Notes: generated from the sequence alone by a model not told the origin. A DNA stretch of 64,000 nt from Apoda limacodes (GCA_946406115.1 OX291541.1:20615908-20679907); one strand, 5' to 3'; positions 39,150 through 51,130 are shown, numbered from the stretch's first letter. Numbers and translations: made by a program.

Positions 39150-41580
39150 TCTATAAAAGATTTTCCTATATGTACTGCGACGCTAAAGTTAAAATTTTAA
39201 CTTCCCTAAACCTATCCCTCAGAGATATCCTAGATCCTAATTTATAAATAGCACGAATTGCCCTTTTTTGTAACAAAAATATTGTATTTACATCATCAAC
39301 GCTGCCCCACAATAGGATACCATATGTCATTAAACTAGGGAAATAGCTAAAATATACTATTTTTGCAGTGTCGACATCGGTCAATTGTCTTATTTTTTTG
39401 ATCGCATACACAGCAGAGCCAAGTTTTTTGGCTAGGTTATGAATATGAGGACTCCATTGAAGTTTGGAGTCCAGCGTTATGCCAAGAAAGACTGTTGAAT
39501 TAACAAGTTGTAATTGCTCGCCATTAATATTAATACATGTCTGTATCTGATTAACATTTGGTAATGTAAATTTAACACATTTGGTTTTTTTTTTATTAAG
39601 TAATAAATTATTAGCGTTAAACCAATTAACAATTTTAGAAAGGGCATTATTTAATTCATTATAACATGTCAAAACGTCATCGTTCTTAACATGATATGGG
39701 AGATCATTAATGTAAATAAGAAATACAAAAGGACCTAAAACAGCCCTGAGGGACTCCCATAGTGACTGCTGATTCCGGAGATCTTTCACCATTGACATCT
39801 ATTTTCTGTACTCTCCTACTCATATAGGAAGTCAAAAGGTTGAGAACTTTGTCTCTAATACCATAGTGATGTAGCTTCCTGATGAGATTTTCTTGCTGAA
39901 CACAGTCAAATGCCTTAGATAAATCACAAAACACTTCAAGAGCATCATGCGAATCCTACCAGGCGTTAAATATATTTTTTAATAGTGCCACTCTTGCATC
40001 GGTTATGGCCTTTCATAAAGCCAAACTGTTTACTACTAAGTAGGTCATTAATACAGATATGGCTTAACATTTGACAAAGTATGATTTTTCCAAAAACTTT
40101 ACTGAGTACATGTAGTATTGAAATAAGGTAAGTTTCATCTCATCAGAAAACACACCACTATCAACACAACGATTAAAAATTATGGCTAAGGGTTGTGCTA
40201 TAACATGAATTATTGAATTTATAGTTTTTACAGAAAAACCCCCCAATGTCCGTAGTGTTTTTTGTTTTTAATGTTTTAAATGTATTTATGATATCCGTAG
40301 GACTAATGTGTTTAAATACAAAGGGAACTTTACATTCATGAACACTAGTTTTTATAAAAATTGGACTTGAGTTTAGGTGTTCAGTTTTTTTGAATGGAAT
40401 ATTGCTAAAAAAATGTTCAAAGGCAACTGCAAACCTCATTTGTTTTAAAACTAGTATCATCTACAATCAACTCAAAGTCCTGACAAAAAAATCCTAGCTT
40501 TACCAGTTTCATTATTTATTATCCATGTAGTTTTTGATTTTGCAACAAGACAGACCTTTTTAAAGGTTTTTGAGTATTTTTTTAAATATTCCCCAAATAT
40601 TTGGCTATTATTATATGTTTTTTCTTTATATAATTCATACAGTTTACGCCTACTTTTATAAATAAATTCACTAAAACTAAAGCGACTGGAAATAAGTTTC
40701 TTTTTTGCAGTAAATATTTTATTATACCCTGTAGTAATAGTCTCAAGAACAGTTCTGTAATTATCATTTGGGTTGCCATTATAAAACAAATCTGGAAGTT
40801 TATGCAATAAGTTAGATTTAAACGTTTCAATCTGTTCAGTTGTCATTGGTATAAATTTTCTTTCCTTTTTAGTAATACCATTCTTTCTTTCTAAAACCAC
40901 TAACTGTCCACAATGATCTGACTCTAGATTGCTTATAATTGATTTTTGAATTGGTTTTATGTCAGTAAATATATTGTCGATGCAAGTGGCACTAGATACA
41001 GCAATTCTAGTTGGTTCACAAAACAAATTATGTAAATTAAAAGACCGAAATAAGGCAAGCAATCTGGTGCTTAATGAGCTATTTTCTAAAATGTTTATAT
41101 TAAAGTCTAAACAAACAATGATTTGTTTATTGGAATTGCTGATTTTATTCAGCACTTCTTCCATAACTTATTTAAAATTATCGTACATTGCACAAGCGGC
41201 TTGTTACAATCACAACAATGAGAAGCTCAAATTCTATACAGGACAGCTCGGCAGTTCGCTCAACTGAGAGGCTCACAATGTCTCTACGTTCCTTAAACTT
41301 TAGCTGTTTATTAACTACAATTAAAGAGCCACCATGGATTGCATTTACTCAGCTGAACGAACTTCCCACCTGGTTATTAGTGAAATTGAACATAAACTGA
41401 TGGCTGCGTAACCAGTGTTCAGTGATACATAAAATGTCAATCTTTTCGCAGTTTACGAACAATTTAATTTCTAGTTCTTTCTGAGACATTTCTTGTATAT
41501 TCTGATGCAACAGGTTTAATGGAATATTATTTTTAGTATGACAAAGTTTATTTTTTTGTTTCTGTTTGCATAAAACTTAA
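39150..41580 (-). pseudogene. CR1/Jockey-like LINE K1 (endonuclease plus reverse transcriptase), degenerate
   Basis: Reading the minus strand from 41580: KLCHTKNNIPLNLLHQNIQE and ILCITEHWLRSHQF (start of the APE-type endonuclease), then IVCLDFNINILE and ESDHCGQLVVLE (endonuclease core and SDH motif), an RT linker, DLSKAFDCVQQENLIRKL (39934-39880), GVPQG, then VFLIYINDLPYHV and FLGITLDSKLQWSPHIHNLA. The catalytic YADD/FADD segment expected after YINDLPYHV is missing, and frames shift several times. The order endonuclease-RT is intact but the element is dead. It is the same family as 51920-53077. Confidence 0.88.
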
Positions 41581-41669
41581 GTAGACATAGATTGTATAAT
41601 ATAATCATTATTGATGTTGAAATTATATAATATGCCAAAGTGGTACTTTGTTTTCTGAAAATTCAATTT

Positions 41670-42170
41670 AAATTATTGAATGTCAAATTATTATAATGCT
41701 CAATAGAAGCAGGTTGTTTAGCTGAATGATTAGCTGAAATGTCAATTACACTATTATAATTGCACTGCTCAATAGAAGCCGGTTGTTTAGCCACTGTTTC
41801 ATTCTCACACTTTGGAACCAAAATGGTCGCGAACAGTGCGGTTTCAGAGAAACTTCCTCCCGCGAACCCTTGGGTTGTGGAATGAGCTCCCTGCCAAGGT
41901 TTTCTCTAAGGACTACAGTATGGGGTTCTTCAAAAAAGAAGTTATTAGATTTCTGAAGGGTCGGCAACGCGCGAGTGATGCCCCTGGTGTTGCAAGCGTC
42001 CATAGGCTACGGTGACCGCTTACCATCAGGCGGACCGTAGGCTTGTTTGCCACCTTAGTGGTATAAAAAAAAAAAAAAAAAAAAAAAAAAGCCAAATACT
42101 TGGCTGAAATGTCAATTACACTACTATAATTACACTGCTCCATAAAAGCAGATTGTTTAGCCAAATTATT
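41670..42170. repeat. Minisatellite units interrupted by a LINE 3' end
   Basis: Units of about 60 bases with GTCAATTACACTATTATAAT and GCTCAATAGAAGCAGGTTG occur at about 41685-41745, 41736-41795 and 42094-42165. A LINE tail has landed between the last two. They lie just upstream of the K1 endonuclease and may be its 5' UTR repeats. Confidence 0.7.
41796..42090 (+). mobile_element. CR1/Jockey-like LINE 3' end with long poly(A)
   Basis: An open frame encodes the protein end KWSRTVRFQRNFLPRTLGLW, NELPAKVFSKDY and FFKKEVIRFLKGRQRA, followed by the conserved tail CTTACCATCAGGCGGACCGT and TTGCCACCTTAGTGG, then about 27 A. The match to 30315-30600 (RSVRFQRNFL, LWNELPAK) shows the same family. GCCA at both edges may be the target duplication. 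The intact poly(A) suggests a young insertion. Confidence 0.85.
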
Positions 42171-42472
42171 GACTGTGGTATTAATATAAAATGATAGCGA
42201 CAAGGTTAACACTCTGGTACAATGATGTGTGAGATAATATTTATGTCTTATCCTTATATAATTATGTCCTTATATACAATGTGAAAAAACTCAGCGAACA
42301 GAAATGTAGTGACTATATAGCACGACCGTCTTGTTGCGAGTGACAGATTAAACTGTGACTTCAATTTATCCTGTCTTGACTGGAACTTTATCGTTAGATC
42401 TTATTCAGATAATAAGATGGAGCCCATAATTAACGAATCATCGTCATTAATAAATAGACCCTTGTAAATTTC

Positions 42473-44190
42473 TTGAATATAATAGGTGGTCATCAAATAA
42501 ACAAATTTAGAAATAAAAATAGTAGAAATCTTGACTTATGTGTAACTAACATATCTGAATGTATAACGTTTTTGTCGCCTACAGTACTTGTTCCACAGGA
42601 TTATCACCACCCTCCTTTTAATATGATTATGCCCTGTCAGGGTGACACTTCTAATTTTAAACACAAACCCAGTCAAAAAGTTTGTTATAAACTTGCAGGC
42701 TACGAAAGCATTTCTCGAGAAATACTTAACTGTAACTGGAATGAATTATTTCAAGGACTGTCGGCAGAAAGAGCAACTAATATATTTTATGAAATTTTTT
42801 ATGGTATAATAAAAAATCATGTCCCCACTAAAAATAATAAGAATTCTTCATTTCCAAACTGGTTTTACCCCGCTCTAATATATTTATACAAGAACAAAAA
42901 TAAAGCTTGGATAAAATGGAAAAATTATAGCAGCAATAATAAAAATCAAAGCGACACTTGTAACATAGATCCAAACATTAAGGACAGTAACTATGAGCAG
43001 TACTCGTTGTATAGGAAACAATTTAAATCAGAATTAAAAAATGTTATGATTCCTACATACAATCCATTGAGACTAGTATTACTTGTAATGTCAAATATTT
43101 TTGGACCTACATATCAAATCGTAAAGACTGTAGTGATATCCCGAATACCGTCGTGTATAAAGGAGAAACGAGTGAAAATCCAAAGGATGTATGTAATTTA
43201 TTTTCAAAGTTTTTTGAGTCAGTTTTCGAGATAAGCATGGCCCCAGATAATTACGACTATACTGATGCGTCTATAATAAATAGTAACCCAGATCCTAACA
43301 AAGACATTAACATGAGTGACATTACTATATCGGAGGAGGAAATATATAAGGAATTAAAAAACCTTGATACTACAAAAGATCCAGGATCTGACAACATTCC
43401 TGCAATATTTATTAAATCTTTAGCTAAATGTTTATGTAAACCGCTACATCTGCTATATAATAAATGTCTTGCAGAGGGTGTCTTCCCTAAGATCTGGAAA
43501 TGTGCTAGGATTGTACCAGTATACAAATGTAAAACCAATAAAGACGTCGAAAACTATCGCCCTATCTCAATATTGCCCATTCTTGCTAAAGTTTTTGAAA
43601 GACTGGTACATAATGCAATATATCCACATTTACACAATAATAATATTCCTGAACAACATGGTTTTGTAAAGCGTAGATCAACAATTACTAATTTAATTAC
43701 TTACACGTCCAATTTGTTTGAAAATATTGACATGAACAAACAGACATATAGTATTTATGCAGACTTCCGGAAGGCCTTCGACAGAGTGGACCATTTAATG
43801 TTGTTGCAAAAAATTGCCTACAATGGAATAAAGGGTAACCTGTGGCGGTGGTTTAAGTCGTATCTGACCAATCGCACCCAAAGAGTGGTCGTTAATGGGT
43901 ATGAATCTAATTCGGTTGCTGTTACTTCTGGTGTGCCACAAGGCTCGATCCTGGGCCCCCTTCTATTCATATTATTCATAAATGATATACGTGATTGTTT
44001 TTATCATAGTAATTTCATACTGTATGCTGACGATCTGAAAAGAAAAGAAAAGTCATTAATGGCAAAGATGATCAAATTAAGTTACAATCAGATTTAGACA
44101 GTTTTACCGCATACTGTGATAAAAACAACCTACATCTAAGTTTAGATAAATGTAAAGTAATATCCTTCACTAAAAAAAAAAGAAAAGTAA
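42473..44190 (+). pseudogene. J1 endonuclease C-terminus and reverse transcriptase
   Basis: The first open part (42473-43234) contains HQINKFRNKNSRNLDLCVTN (end of the endonuclease). The second (43153-44097) has DPGSDNIPAIFIK, VENYRPISILPILAKVFERL, QHGFVKRRSTITNL, YADFRKAFDRVDH, SGVPQGSILGPLLFILFIND and ILYADDLK, the canonical RT motifs. The two are shifted in frame by a small indel near 43200, and another shift just after YADDLK moves the reading frame (LQSDLDSFTAYCDKNNLHLS). It is therefore inactive although the catalytic YADD is intact. Confidence 0.9.
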
Positions 44191-44208
44191 TTACTCATAT
44201 ACCCTTTG

Positions 44209-45936
44209 GAACATTGTGGTGGACGATCTGCTGAAATGTCTTAACGATAGATGCTACTACACAGTAGGTTACGCGGACGACATTACCATTCTGATCAAAG
44301 GCAACTCAGAAAATATTATCTGCACTCGCATGCAACTAGCCCTCAGAATCATGGAAGAGTGGTGTCACCACCATGAACTGACGGTAAACCCCAACAAAAC
44401 AGAATTAGTCCTTTTCACAAATAAAAGGAAAATTCAAATAACTACCATGCCAAAACTATTTGACATTGAGCTTACCCTTTCAAGTAAAGTCAAATACCTT
44501 GGGGTAATTTTAGACAACAAACTAAATTGGAGTAAGCATCTAAGCACAAAAATAACCAGGGCATGTACAACCTTCTGGCAATGCAGAAGACTAATAGGCA
44601 AGAAATGGGGCCTTAAGCCATCCATAAACCTATGGCTTTATACAGCCATAATACGACCCATGATAACATATGGTGCAGTAGTTTGATGGCCCCGAACTCA
44701 GTTAAGCACAGTAAAAAACAAACTACAAAGCCTGCAGCGTCTTGCCTGCCTAGCAACCACAGGCAGTATGAAAACGACTCCCACGACAGCATTAGAAGTC
44801 ATTCTCAACCTCAGACCCCTTCATCTTGTTATACAACAAGAAGTTGCCGCTGCAGCCATACGACTTGAGAAAGTAGGGCTCTGGAAACGGGACGGCAGAA
44901 TAACTCATGCACGGCTCAAGGAGGCGGTGGGAAACGAGCTTCCGATGATAGAGGCGACATGTGACGTCATCCCAAAAACCTTTGTCTTTGACAAAAAATA
45001 CCGTATCCAGCTTCATGAGGAAGAAAAGGATAGCTCCGGCATCCATGAAGTCAGGATCTACACCGATGGCTCCAAAACGGAATCAGGAACGGGCGCAGGA
45101 GTATTCTCCCATGACCTGAACATCAACATATCAACGAGCTTGGGTGCACTCAACACCATCTTCCAAGCAGAATGTGTTGGGATTACCCGAGCTGCAACAG
45201 CGGTCTTGTCTAAAGGCATAAGCAATGCATCGATACGCATCATCTCCGACAGAGCTACAAGCTCTCAACAACAACCGCATTAACAGTGGACTAATCCTGG
45301 AGTGTCACTGTGAACTGCAAAAAATTGCATTGAAGAATCGGGTTACTCTTCAATGGATACGTGGTCATAGTGGGTCTCTAGGCAATGATGCGGCAGATGA
45401 GTTGGCAAAGAGAGGATCGGGCACTAAAATAATGGGACCTGAACCAATTGTACCGATACCATTCATCCAACTCAAAACATGGTTACGTGAAAGAATCTTA
45501 CAACAACACAACAAACAGTGGGCAGAACAGACAGACTGCAAACAAACCAAGAATGTTCTTACATCCTTGGACGCAAATCTGTCGCACAAACTGTTAAAAC
45601 TTAGCAGGAAAAACCTACACTACATAGTTGGCATAATAACAGGTCACTGCCCGCTAAACAGGCACTTTTTCAATATCGGCGTTACTGACAGTCCTCTATG
45701 CAGGGGCTGTATGGAAGCCGAGGAGACACCGTCTCACGTGATTCTTTATTGCAAAACGGACAAAGCTCCTTAAGAATCCACAAACCATGAGAGAGGCGCT
45801 GAATAACATCAGATGCCTCCTTAACTTTTGGATGGAGCTGGGATGGTATGAGTAACCAATGACAGGTATTGGTTACCTTCGTACAATGGCCCTATTATGT
45901 GGCTAAGTGCGGAAAACATAAGTCCAACTAACTAAC
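44209..45936 (+). mobile_element. RNase H-bearing LINE, copy A (5'-truncated, with 11-base target duplication)
   Basis: TATACCCTTTG flanks the insert on both sides (44198-44208 and 45937-45947), inside the J1 reverse transcriptase gene. The insert carries the RT end from GYADDITILIKGN onward, an RNase H domain, a CCHC-type C-terminus, a 3' UTR hairpin and an (AACT)n tail at 45925-45936. It belongs to the RNase H-carrying LINE group (I/LOA/R1-like); the clade is inferred. Confidence 0.9.
44216..45773 (+). pseudogene. RNase H LINE polyprotein, copy A (broken)
   Basis: The RT end shows GYADDITILIK, HHELTVNPNKTELVLFTNK and KYLGVILDNKLNWSKHL; a TGA replaces a TGG codon (GAVV then stop, where copy B reads GAVVWWPRTQ). 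The RNase H keeps YTDGSKTESGTGAG and FQAECVGITRA, but a short deletion near 45250 shifts the frame before ALNNNRINSGLILECH. WIRGHSGSLGNDAADELAKR and CRGCMEAEETPSHV follow. At least two lesions make it inactive. Confidence 0.9.
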
Positions 45937-45959
45937 TATACCCTTTGTAGTACTATATT

Positions 45960-47208
45960 AAATAGAGTGGAAAATATCCGCGATCTTGGTATAACACTAG
46001 ACAAAAAATTGCATTTAAATCTACATATTAGTAATATAATCAATAAAGCATATAGAATGTTAGGATTTGTAATACGAAGTAGTAGATGCTTTAAGAATCC
46101 TAGAACACTTATCTATCTTTATAAAACAATTATTCGGTCCCAACTAGAATATGGCATTTCCATTTGGAATCCTTTCTATAAAAAGTATAGCAATGACATT
46201 AAAACAATCCAAAAAAAAATTCTTAGATACTTGCATTTTAAATGCTGCCGATCACGTTTGTCCTATTCACATCTAATAAACAGGTACAACCTATTAAAAT
46301 TAAGCGCTATAGTGGCAGGTGTACAACGGCAATTTCGCTCGAAAACCGCAAATCGATGTAGAGTTTAGCCGTTTGGCACACAGGTACTTTAGGGCAAAAC
46401 AATAATTTTGAGCTGCGGCTTTCCCTTAGGGAAATAATTCAAAAAAAATATTAAATTTTAATATTTTCCAAATTGCTTTCAGGGGATCAAAAATGAGGAT
46501 ATAAACTATAATTTAAGGTATAAATTAGAGAAAATTTATGACACCATAACCCAGGGAAATATAATATTTTGAGAAACTGTGCCTCAAAATTATTGTTTTG
46601 CCCTAAATTACCTGTGTGCCAAACAGCTAAACTCTACATCGATTTGCGGTTTTTTTTTGCGTACACCTAGGACTACTAGACGCACGCAATTGGGTGCGAT
46701 ATTTATGTATGATCTATGTCATAATAAATATGACTGTATTTCGTTAAATAATAAAATAAATTACAAAGTTCCTACAAAAACACATATGAGACAAGCACAT
46801 TCTCACTATCCCTTTGCTGCAGTTAAGGTCAGAACGAACGCTGGATTGCGATCCCCCATGTACTGTCTTACACAGTCTTATAACAAATACTTTCACTCGG
46901 TAGAAATATTTCACCTAAGTATTGGTAAATATAAGAATATACATAAAAATATCAATAGTTTCAGCAAGAAAAGTGACGTTCACAAAGTAAATACTAGAAG
47001 TAAAAATAAGCTGTTGGTGCATGATACACGTCTACACAAAATAAGTCACTCTTTTATGGGGCAATGTATACTCTTTTACAACAAAGTTCCCAATAAAATT
47101 CAAAATCTATCAAAAAGTAAATTTAAATCTTTTATCAAGCAGGTACTTTGTAAAAAGGCATACTACAATATTTCAGACTATGTAAATGATAAATTTCCTT
47201 GGGACTGA
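45960..47208 (+). pseudogene. J1 reverse transcriptase C-terminus, split by a MITE
   Basis: The first part reads DLGITLDKKLHLNLHISNI, YKTIIRSQLEYGISIWNPFY and RLSYSHLINRYNLLKLS up to about 46306; the second resumes after the MITE with TRRTQLGAIFMYDL and FNIS-like ends to KFPWD and a stop at 47208. Read without the two insertions, the J1 order is complete. Confidence 0.85.
46317..46668. mobile_element. MITE of 352 bp with long inverted ends
   Basis: The left arm (AGGTGTAC, then ACCGCAAATCGATGTAGAGT, TTTGGCACACAGGTA, TTTAGGGCAAAACAATAATT) is repeated inverted on the right to within a few mismatches over about 100 bases. The middle is AT-rich. No coding capacity. The target duplication is unclear, so the superfamily is unassigned. 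Confidence 0.9.
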
Positions 47209-47508
47209 TGATGTTCAATTACAGGATGCATAGGTAAACCAAATGAAAATGGAAATAACATAAAATTGTACGACTAAACATTTTTTATTTAAATCATTAA
47301 TTGTATTTTAGTTTATTTGTATTATTGATAGTGTTTTTAAAAGAGTAACTATCGAGTTTCTTGCCGGATTCTTCTCGGTAGAAATCAACAACATTGTGAA
47401 CCGGCAGGAAGGTGGGAGGGTTCAAAAAATAATACTTTATAACTTTGACGATTAAAAAGTGATTGTAAAATCCTTATTTGAATAAACCATTTTGACTTTG
47501 ACTTTGAC

Positions 47509-48429
47509 TAATAATATCACAAAAACACTCAAAGAAACAATGAATGTTGATGAATAGCATAAATGATGGAAATAATAATAATAACATAAATATAGAGCAA
47601 TTTTATTGCACATGAAATAATAAATAACCTTATCAATATTACTATCTAGTTAATTATTGTTATTATTATTAACTATTAACTTTAACTTTTAACTTGTTAT
47701 TATGGATAAAACTAGTATGTTTATATTTTTATTTTTTTTATTCAGGTTTCAATATTAGTAAGAAAATATATTATAATTAGTAAGAATATATAATATAATC
47801 AAGTAAAAACACGTAATTATTTGTTAAAATATATTGTAAATGCTGTTTGTTTTCCTAAATAAATAGAAAAAAAAAAAAACACCACATGGCGTGGGCCATT
47901 GAGTCACATTGAGTGTTCCCTTGAACCTTAAAAAAATAAATTTGAAAGTTTTTGTTGTATTTGTCTTTGTTTAAAACATAATAAATATATACGATCGATT
48001 TCATTACTTATTTGGTCACAACACTACAATTATCAAATTAGAACTGTCATCGAGAAAATAAAGAAATGGAAATAGTATGAGATACAAAGATTTGTTAATC
48101 GTTGGTCCAATACATACGCAATTCGTCCAAATAGTATTTAGTCTAATTACGTCCAACACGCATTTTTCCGATGCATAGACACACAACTTACACAGTTGCA
48201 AATAATTCTCCACGTCTCAAAACGTAAAGAAAACACCAATATTTAACAAATTCGAGTTTTGGACCCATTTCAGTAGAGACCAGTTTTATCGATTTTCCTA
48301 ATTCAGTTATCGATGTAAGATTTCAACGATACATTTAGGTATTATGGCCGGGTTAAAAAGCGCGCGCGCAGCTTGCCGGAGTCGATCAGTGTTTTCAGTA
48401 GACTGGCGAGGTGTATGTGCACCACCAGT
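47509..48429. other. AT-rich spacer between J1 and element D copy 2
   Basis: Low-complexity sequence (ATTGTTATTATTATTAAC near 47655) with no gene. A GCGCGCGCGC run at 48360-48369 lies next to element D. Confidence 0.5.
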
Positions 48430-50130
48430 TAACCGGCAGCCTCGGTACAAAATGTTGTTTTCATACGGCAAAAATGGCATTGTAGGCACTCTACTCCATT
48501 ATGTTCACATGGTAATAGGCGTAGAGCTACTTCTGCTCTTGATTTTGATACATGACATTTTGAACCTATTTTTCAAAACGGGAGATAAACATTTATCACA
48601 AATAAATTGGAAATATTCTTGCCTTTCTTGAACGATTTTCAACCACCTGAATACTAACGGCACCCTAGCACATCCACACCAACAGTGAGGAAGACTATAC
48701 AGAAGACGTCCTCGGACATCAGCCCATGTGTCAAGCCTCTTTGGACTATGAGAAATTTGACTGGCAATACGTCGAGGTGTTTGAGATGTCTGTGTGATTT
48801 GACAAACGAAATCAGTTTTACAAAACAGTCAAACATGTCTATCCAGCTACAAAAAAGAAGTGAATGGAGGATGTCATTTCCTCGAAACTTTTTAAAATCG
48901 CACTGATGTCTTTAAGCCTTGATAACTTAAAAGGACAAGGCATAAGTAAATGTAAACAGCGAATAAATCTCACACCTACAATTTTCTGACAATGATATAA
49001 TAGTGCAGTTGTAAAAATCATTTTGAAAAAGAAGCCGATTAGGAGGGTCCATTTAGGGTGGGCAGGATTTAGAAGCTTCGTCACGTCTTTACGTCGTCCA
49101 TACTGCTGTGTTCTGACCTGCTCTTTCTGGGAAAAATAGTCCATACTAATATCATAAATGCGAAATGTCTGTCTGTCTATTTGTCTGACATAGGCTACTT
49201 GAAAACGTAAAGTGTGAGTCTTTTTTTTTCTATAATTAAGAAGATGCCGGTGAAATCCTACACCGATAACCGAAGTTCGGGCGGGCGGAACCGTGGGCAA
49301 AAGTTATTAGATAATAAATAAACCGATCGCGTATCAACTACTTTTTTACTCGTGAAAGGTTGGACGAACAGTTGACTGAGGTTACAGATTATTTGCAACA
49401 CAAGATGCAATGCAACACGAATGTATGTGGATGGGCTGCACGCATTAACAACGGCCATTCCTGACAGTGTTCAGCGCGCACGCTATGGAGCCGTTTGATT
49501 TTCAAGTATACATGACTATATTAGTGTTTCAACTATTTTATTACACCAGTGTATAAACAAAGTCCCAGTCCTCATCTCCGTCTTTTTTTAGAATCGACAA
49601 TTTAAATATCGCTGTCAGTAGGCAGATGCGCCGCGAATTAGCCGTCCCGATTACACTGTGCGCACTCAAAGCGCTCGTCATTAGGCGGGAACCAACGCGA
49701 ATCTTGTGAATGCACGTAGCGTGCGCGCAGTTGATTTTAGTGCGTTCGCAAACACAATGAAATGTTTAGGAAATGTTGCATTGCATGTTGTGTTCTAAAT
49801 AATCTGTACGCATCTTTAGACGATTCTGTAGTGGTAACCGTAAAAAATCGCTACTGAAGCAATGATGCGCCAACACGACTCAACATCAAAACACTTACAA
49901 ACTGCCTCTGCATGTAGAAGGTTGAACGAACGACTGTTGGAAGACGGTGCAGTGTAGTAGTAGTAAAAAATGCGGGTGATCCGAATAGGTATATTATTAA
50001 ATGACTAAATTATCCCGAAAATATGCCAACCCATGCCCGGCTAGGGGTGGTTAGCTGCCCCCCTTAGCCAACCCATGCCCGGCTAGGGGTGGTTAGCTGC
50101 CCCCCCTGCCCGTACCTGGCTACGCCCTTG
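48430..50130 (-). mobile_element. Inverted-repeat DNA transposon D, copy 2
   Basis: The reverse complement follows copy 1 (36855-39031) from CAAGGGCGTAGCCAGG (50116-50130) through CTAACCACCCCTAGCCGG, CAACATTTCCT-like and GTCAACTGTTCGTCCAACC to ACCATGTGAACAT near 48500. The terminal 15 bases are exactly the inverse of the right end of copy 1, establishing the TIR. Its far end is truncated near 48430. The terminal block (GGCTAGGGGTGGTTAGCTGC) is doubled at 50038-50105. A SINE has inserted at about 49140-49262. Confidence 0.75.
49140..49262 (-). mobile_element. SINE inserted in element D copy 2
   Basis: The minus strand reads GTAGGATTTCACCGGCATC, AAGTAGCCTATGTCAGAC, CAGACATTTCGCATTTATGA and TATTAGTATGGA, the typical 3' end of a lepidopteran SINE. 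It is absent at the equivalent place in copy 1. Confidence 0.7.
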
Positions 50131-50810
50131 GATAGAGCCCTTTCTAGTTTGATAGCTGTTGTTCGAAATGAAGATCTTGATGAGATCTATCACTTCTGTA
50201 AAGAAAAACTATAAACATGTGTCATCTGAAATAAGGATCTTGATGAGATCTGTCTCTCCTGCAAAAAAAACCTCTGGTCCACAATCAAAAGTTACAGAGA
50301 TATAGCCCTTCATAATTTGACAGGTGTCACCCGAACTGTGGAAAGAACAAAACGCGATTTGTAAATCGCGTAGTGGACCATTGGTTAAAACGACGAACTG
50401 CGAGTTGGACGAAACGCTTATTAGACCCAATGACTTACAAATAGATTCAAACGCTTCAGCACTAGTTTTATTAGATTTTTTGTTTATGCATATTGTACAG
50501 CATGCTATGGATAAGTTTATTTGTTTATTAGTTATCACCTTTCTCGCCAAAGAAAAGCAATTGCAGTGTGTACACTCTTATATGTAAGCCTACTTCCTCC
50601 ACAGAAGATTTGGAATACATTGAAGAATTAAATAACTTAGACATAGAGGCCATAGTAAACACTGAGCTATCCAAAAATGATGACTCAACGGTAGATTCGT
50701 TAGAAGTTATTATGGAATCGCAAAATTTAAAAAATGTAAAATTTAAAATATAGTTAATATGGCGCTGCTCTTCCGTGGCGACAACATCTGCCGGGTCCGC
50801 TTTATTATAA
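50131..50810. other. Unassigned segment with overlapping open frames
   Basis: A minus-strand frame of 113 codons (50209-50550, with MARKVITNKQINLSIACCTI and GPEVFFAGETD) overlaps plus-strand frames at 50324-50587 and 50568-50753 (acidic, EDLEYIEELNNLDIEAIVNT). I recognise no family in any of them. AAGATCTTGATGAGATCT occurs in two nearby forms at 50170 and 50235. It may be interior DNA of a transposon. Confidence 0.3.
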
Positions 50811-51130
50811 ACTAGCTGACCCGGCGATCGTTGTTTCTTTTTTTAAAACAACTGCCGCACCAACCTATTGTGAAAGGGTTGTACTGATTCAGAAACCTTC
50901 CCCAGCATGTGCAAAACAACTTACCAAAATTTCATTACAATCGGTTCACCCTTCTTGCGCGAGTCCGACTCGCACTTGACCATTTCTTTCTTTCATAAAA
51001 ACCTTGCTCTAACACTAGCAAACACAAAAAAAATACCCGAATTAGTCCAGCCGTCTTCGAGTTTTCCTTAGTGCGCGAGTCCGACTCGCACTTGACCGTT
51101 TTTTTCTTTCATAAAAACCTTGCCCTAACA
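50811..51130 (+). mobile_element. LINE/SINE 3' ends with the GAGTCCGACTCGCACTTG tail, tandem
   Basis: Starts ACTAGCTGACCCGGCGATCG, a common lepidopteran repeat motif. The tail GCGAGTCCGACTCGCACTTG occurs twice (about 50958 and 51076), separated by duplicated TTTCTTTCATAAAAACCTTG, so the 3' end is tandemly repeated. Confidence 0.65.

Larger units (their letters stand above)
42354..47508 (+). mobile_element. Jockey-like LINE J1, host of two nested insertions
   Basis: The coding order on the plus strand is endonuclease (CDFNLSCLDWNF at 42354), linker, reverse transcriptase (43153-44190), thumb and C-terminus (45960-46316, 46669-47208 ending KFPWD), then a 3' UTR and the tail (TTTGAC)n at about 47492-47508. 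It is interrupted by an RNase H LINE at 44209-45936 and by a MITE at 46317-46668. The same tail type occurs at 63285-63395. Confidence 0.88.

Noticed and set aside
41812..42212. Open frames over the poly(A) LINE tail as host genes
   Set aside because: The plus-strand frame is the LINE protein end (RTVRFQRNFLPRTLGLWNEL) and the minus-strand frame is its antisense including the poly(A).
48839..49300. A 153-codon minus-strand frame as a gene
   Set aside because: It runs through a SINE tail (AGCCTATGTCAGAC) into element D copy 2, and the matching region of copy 1 is not open.
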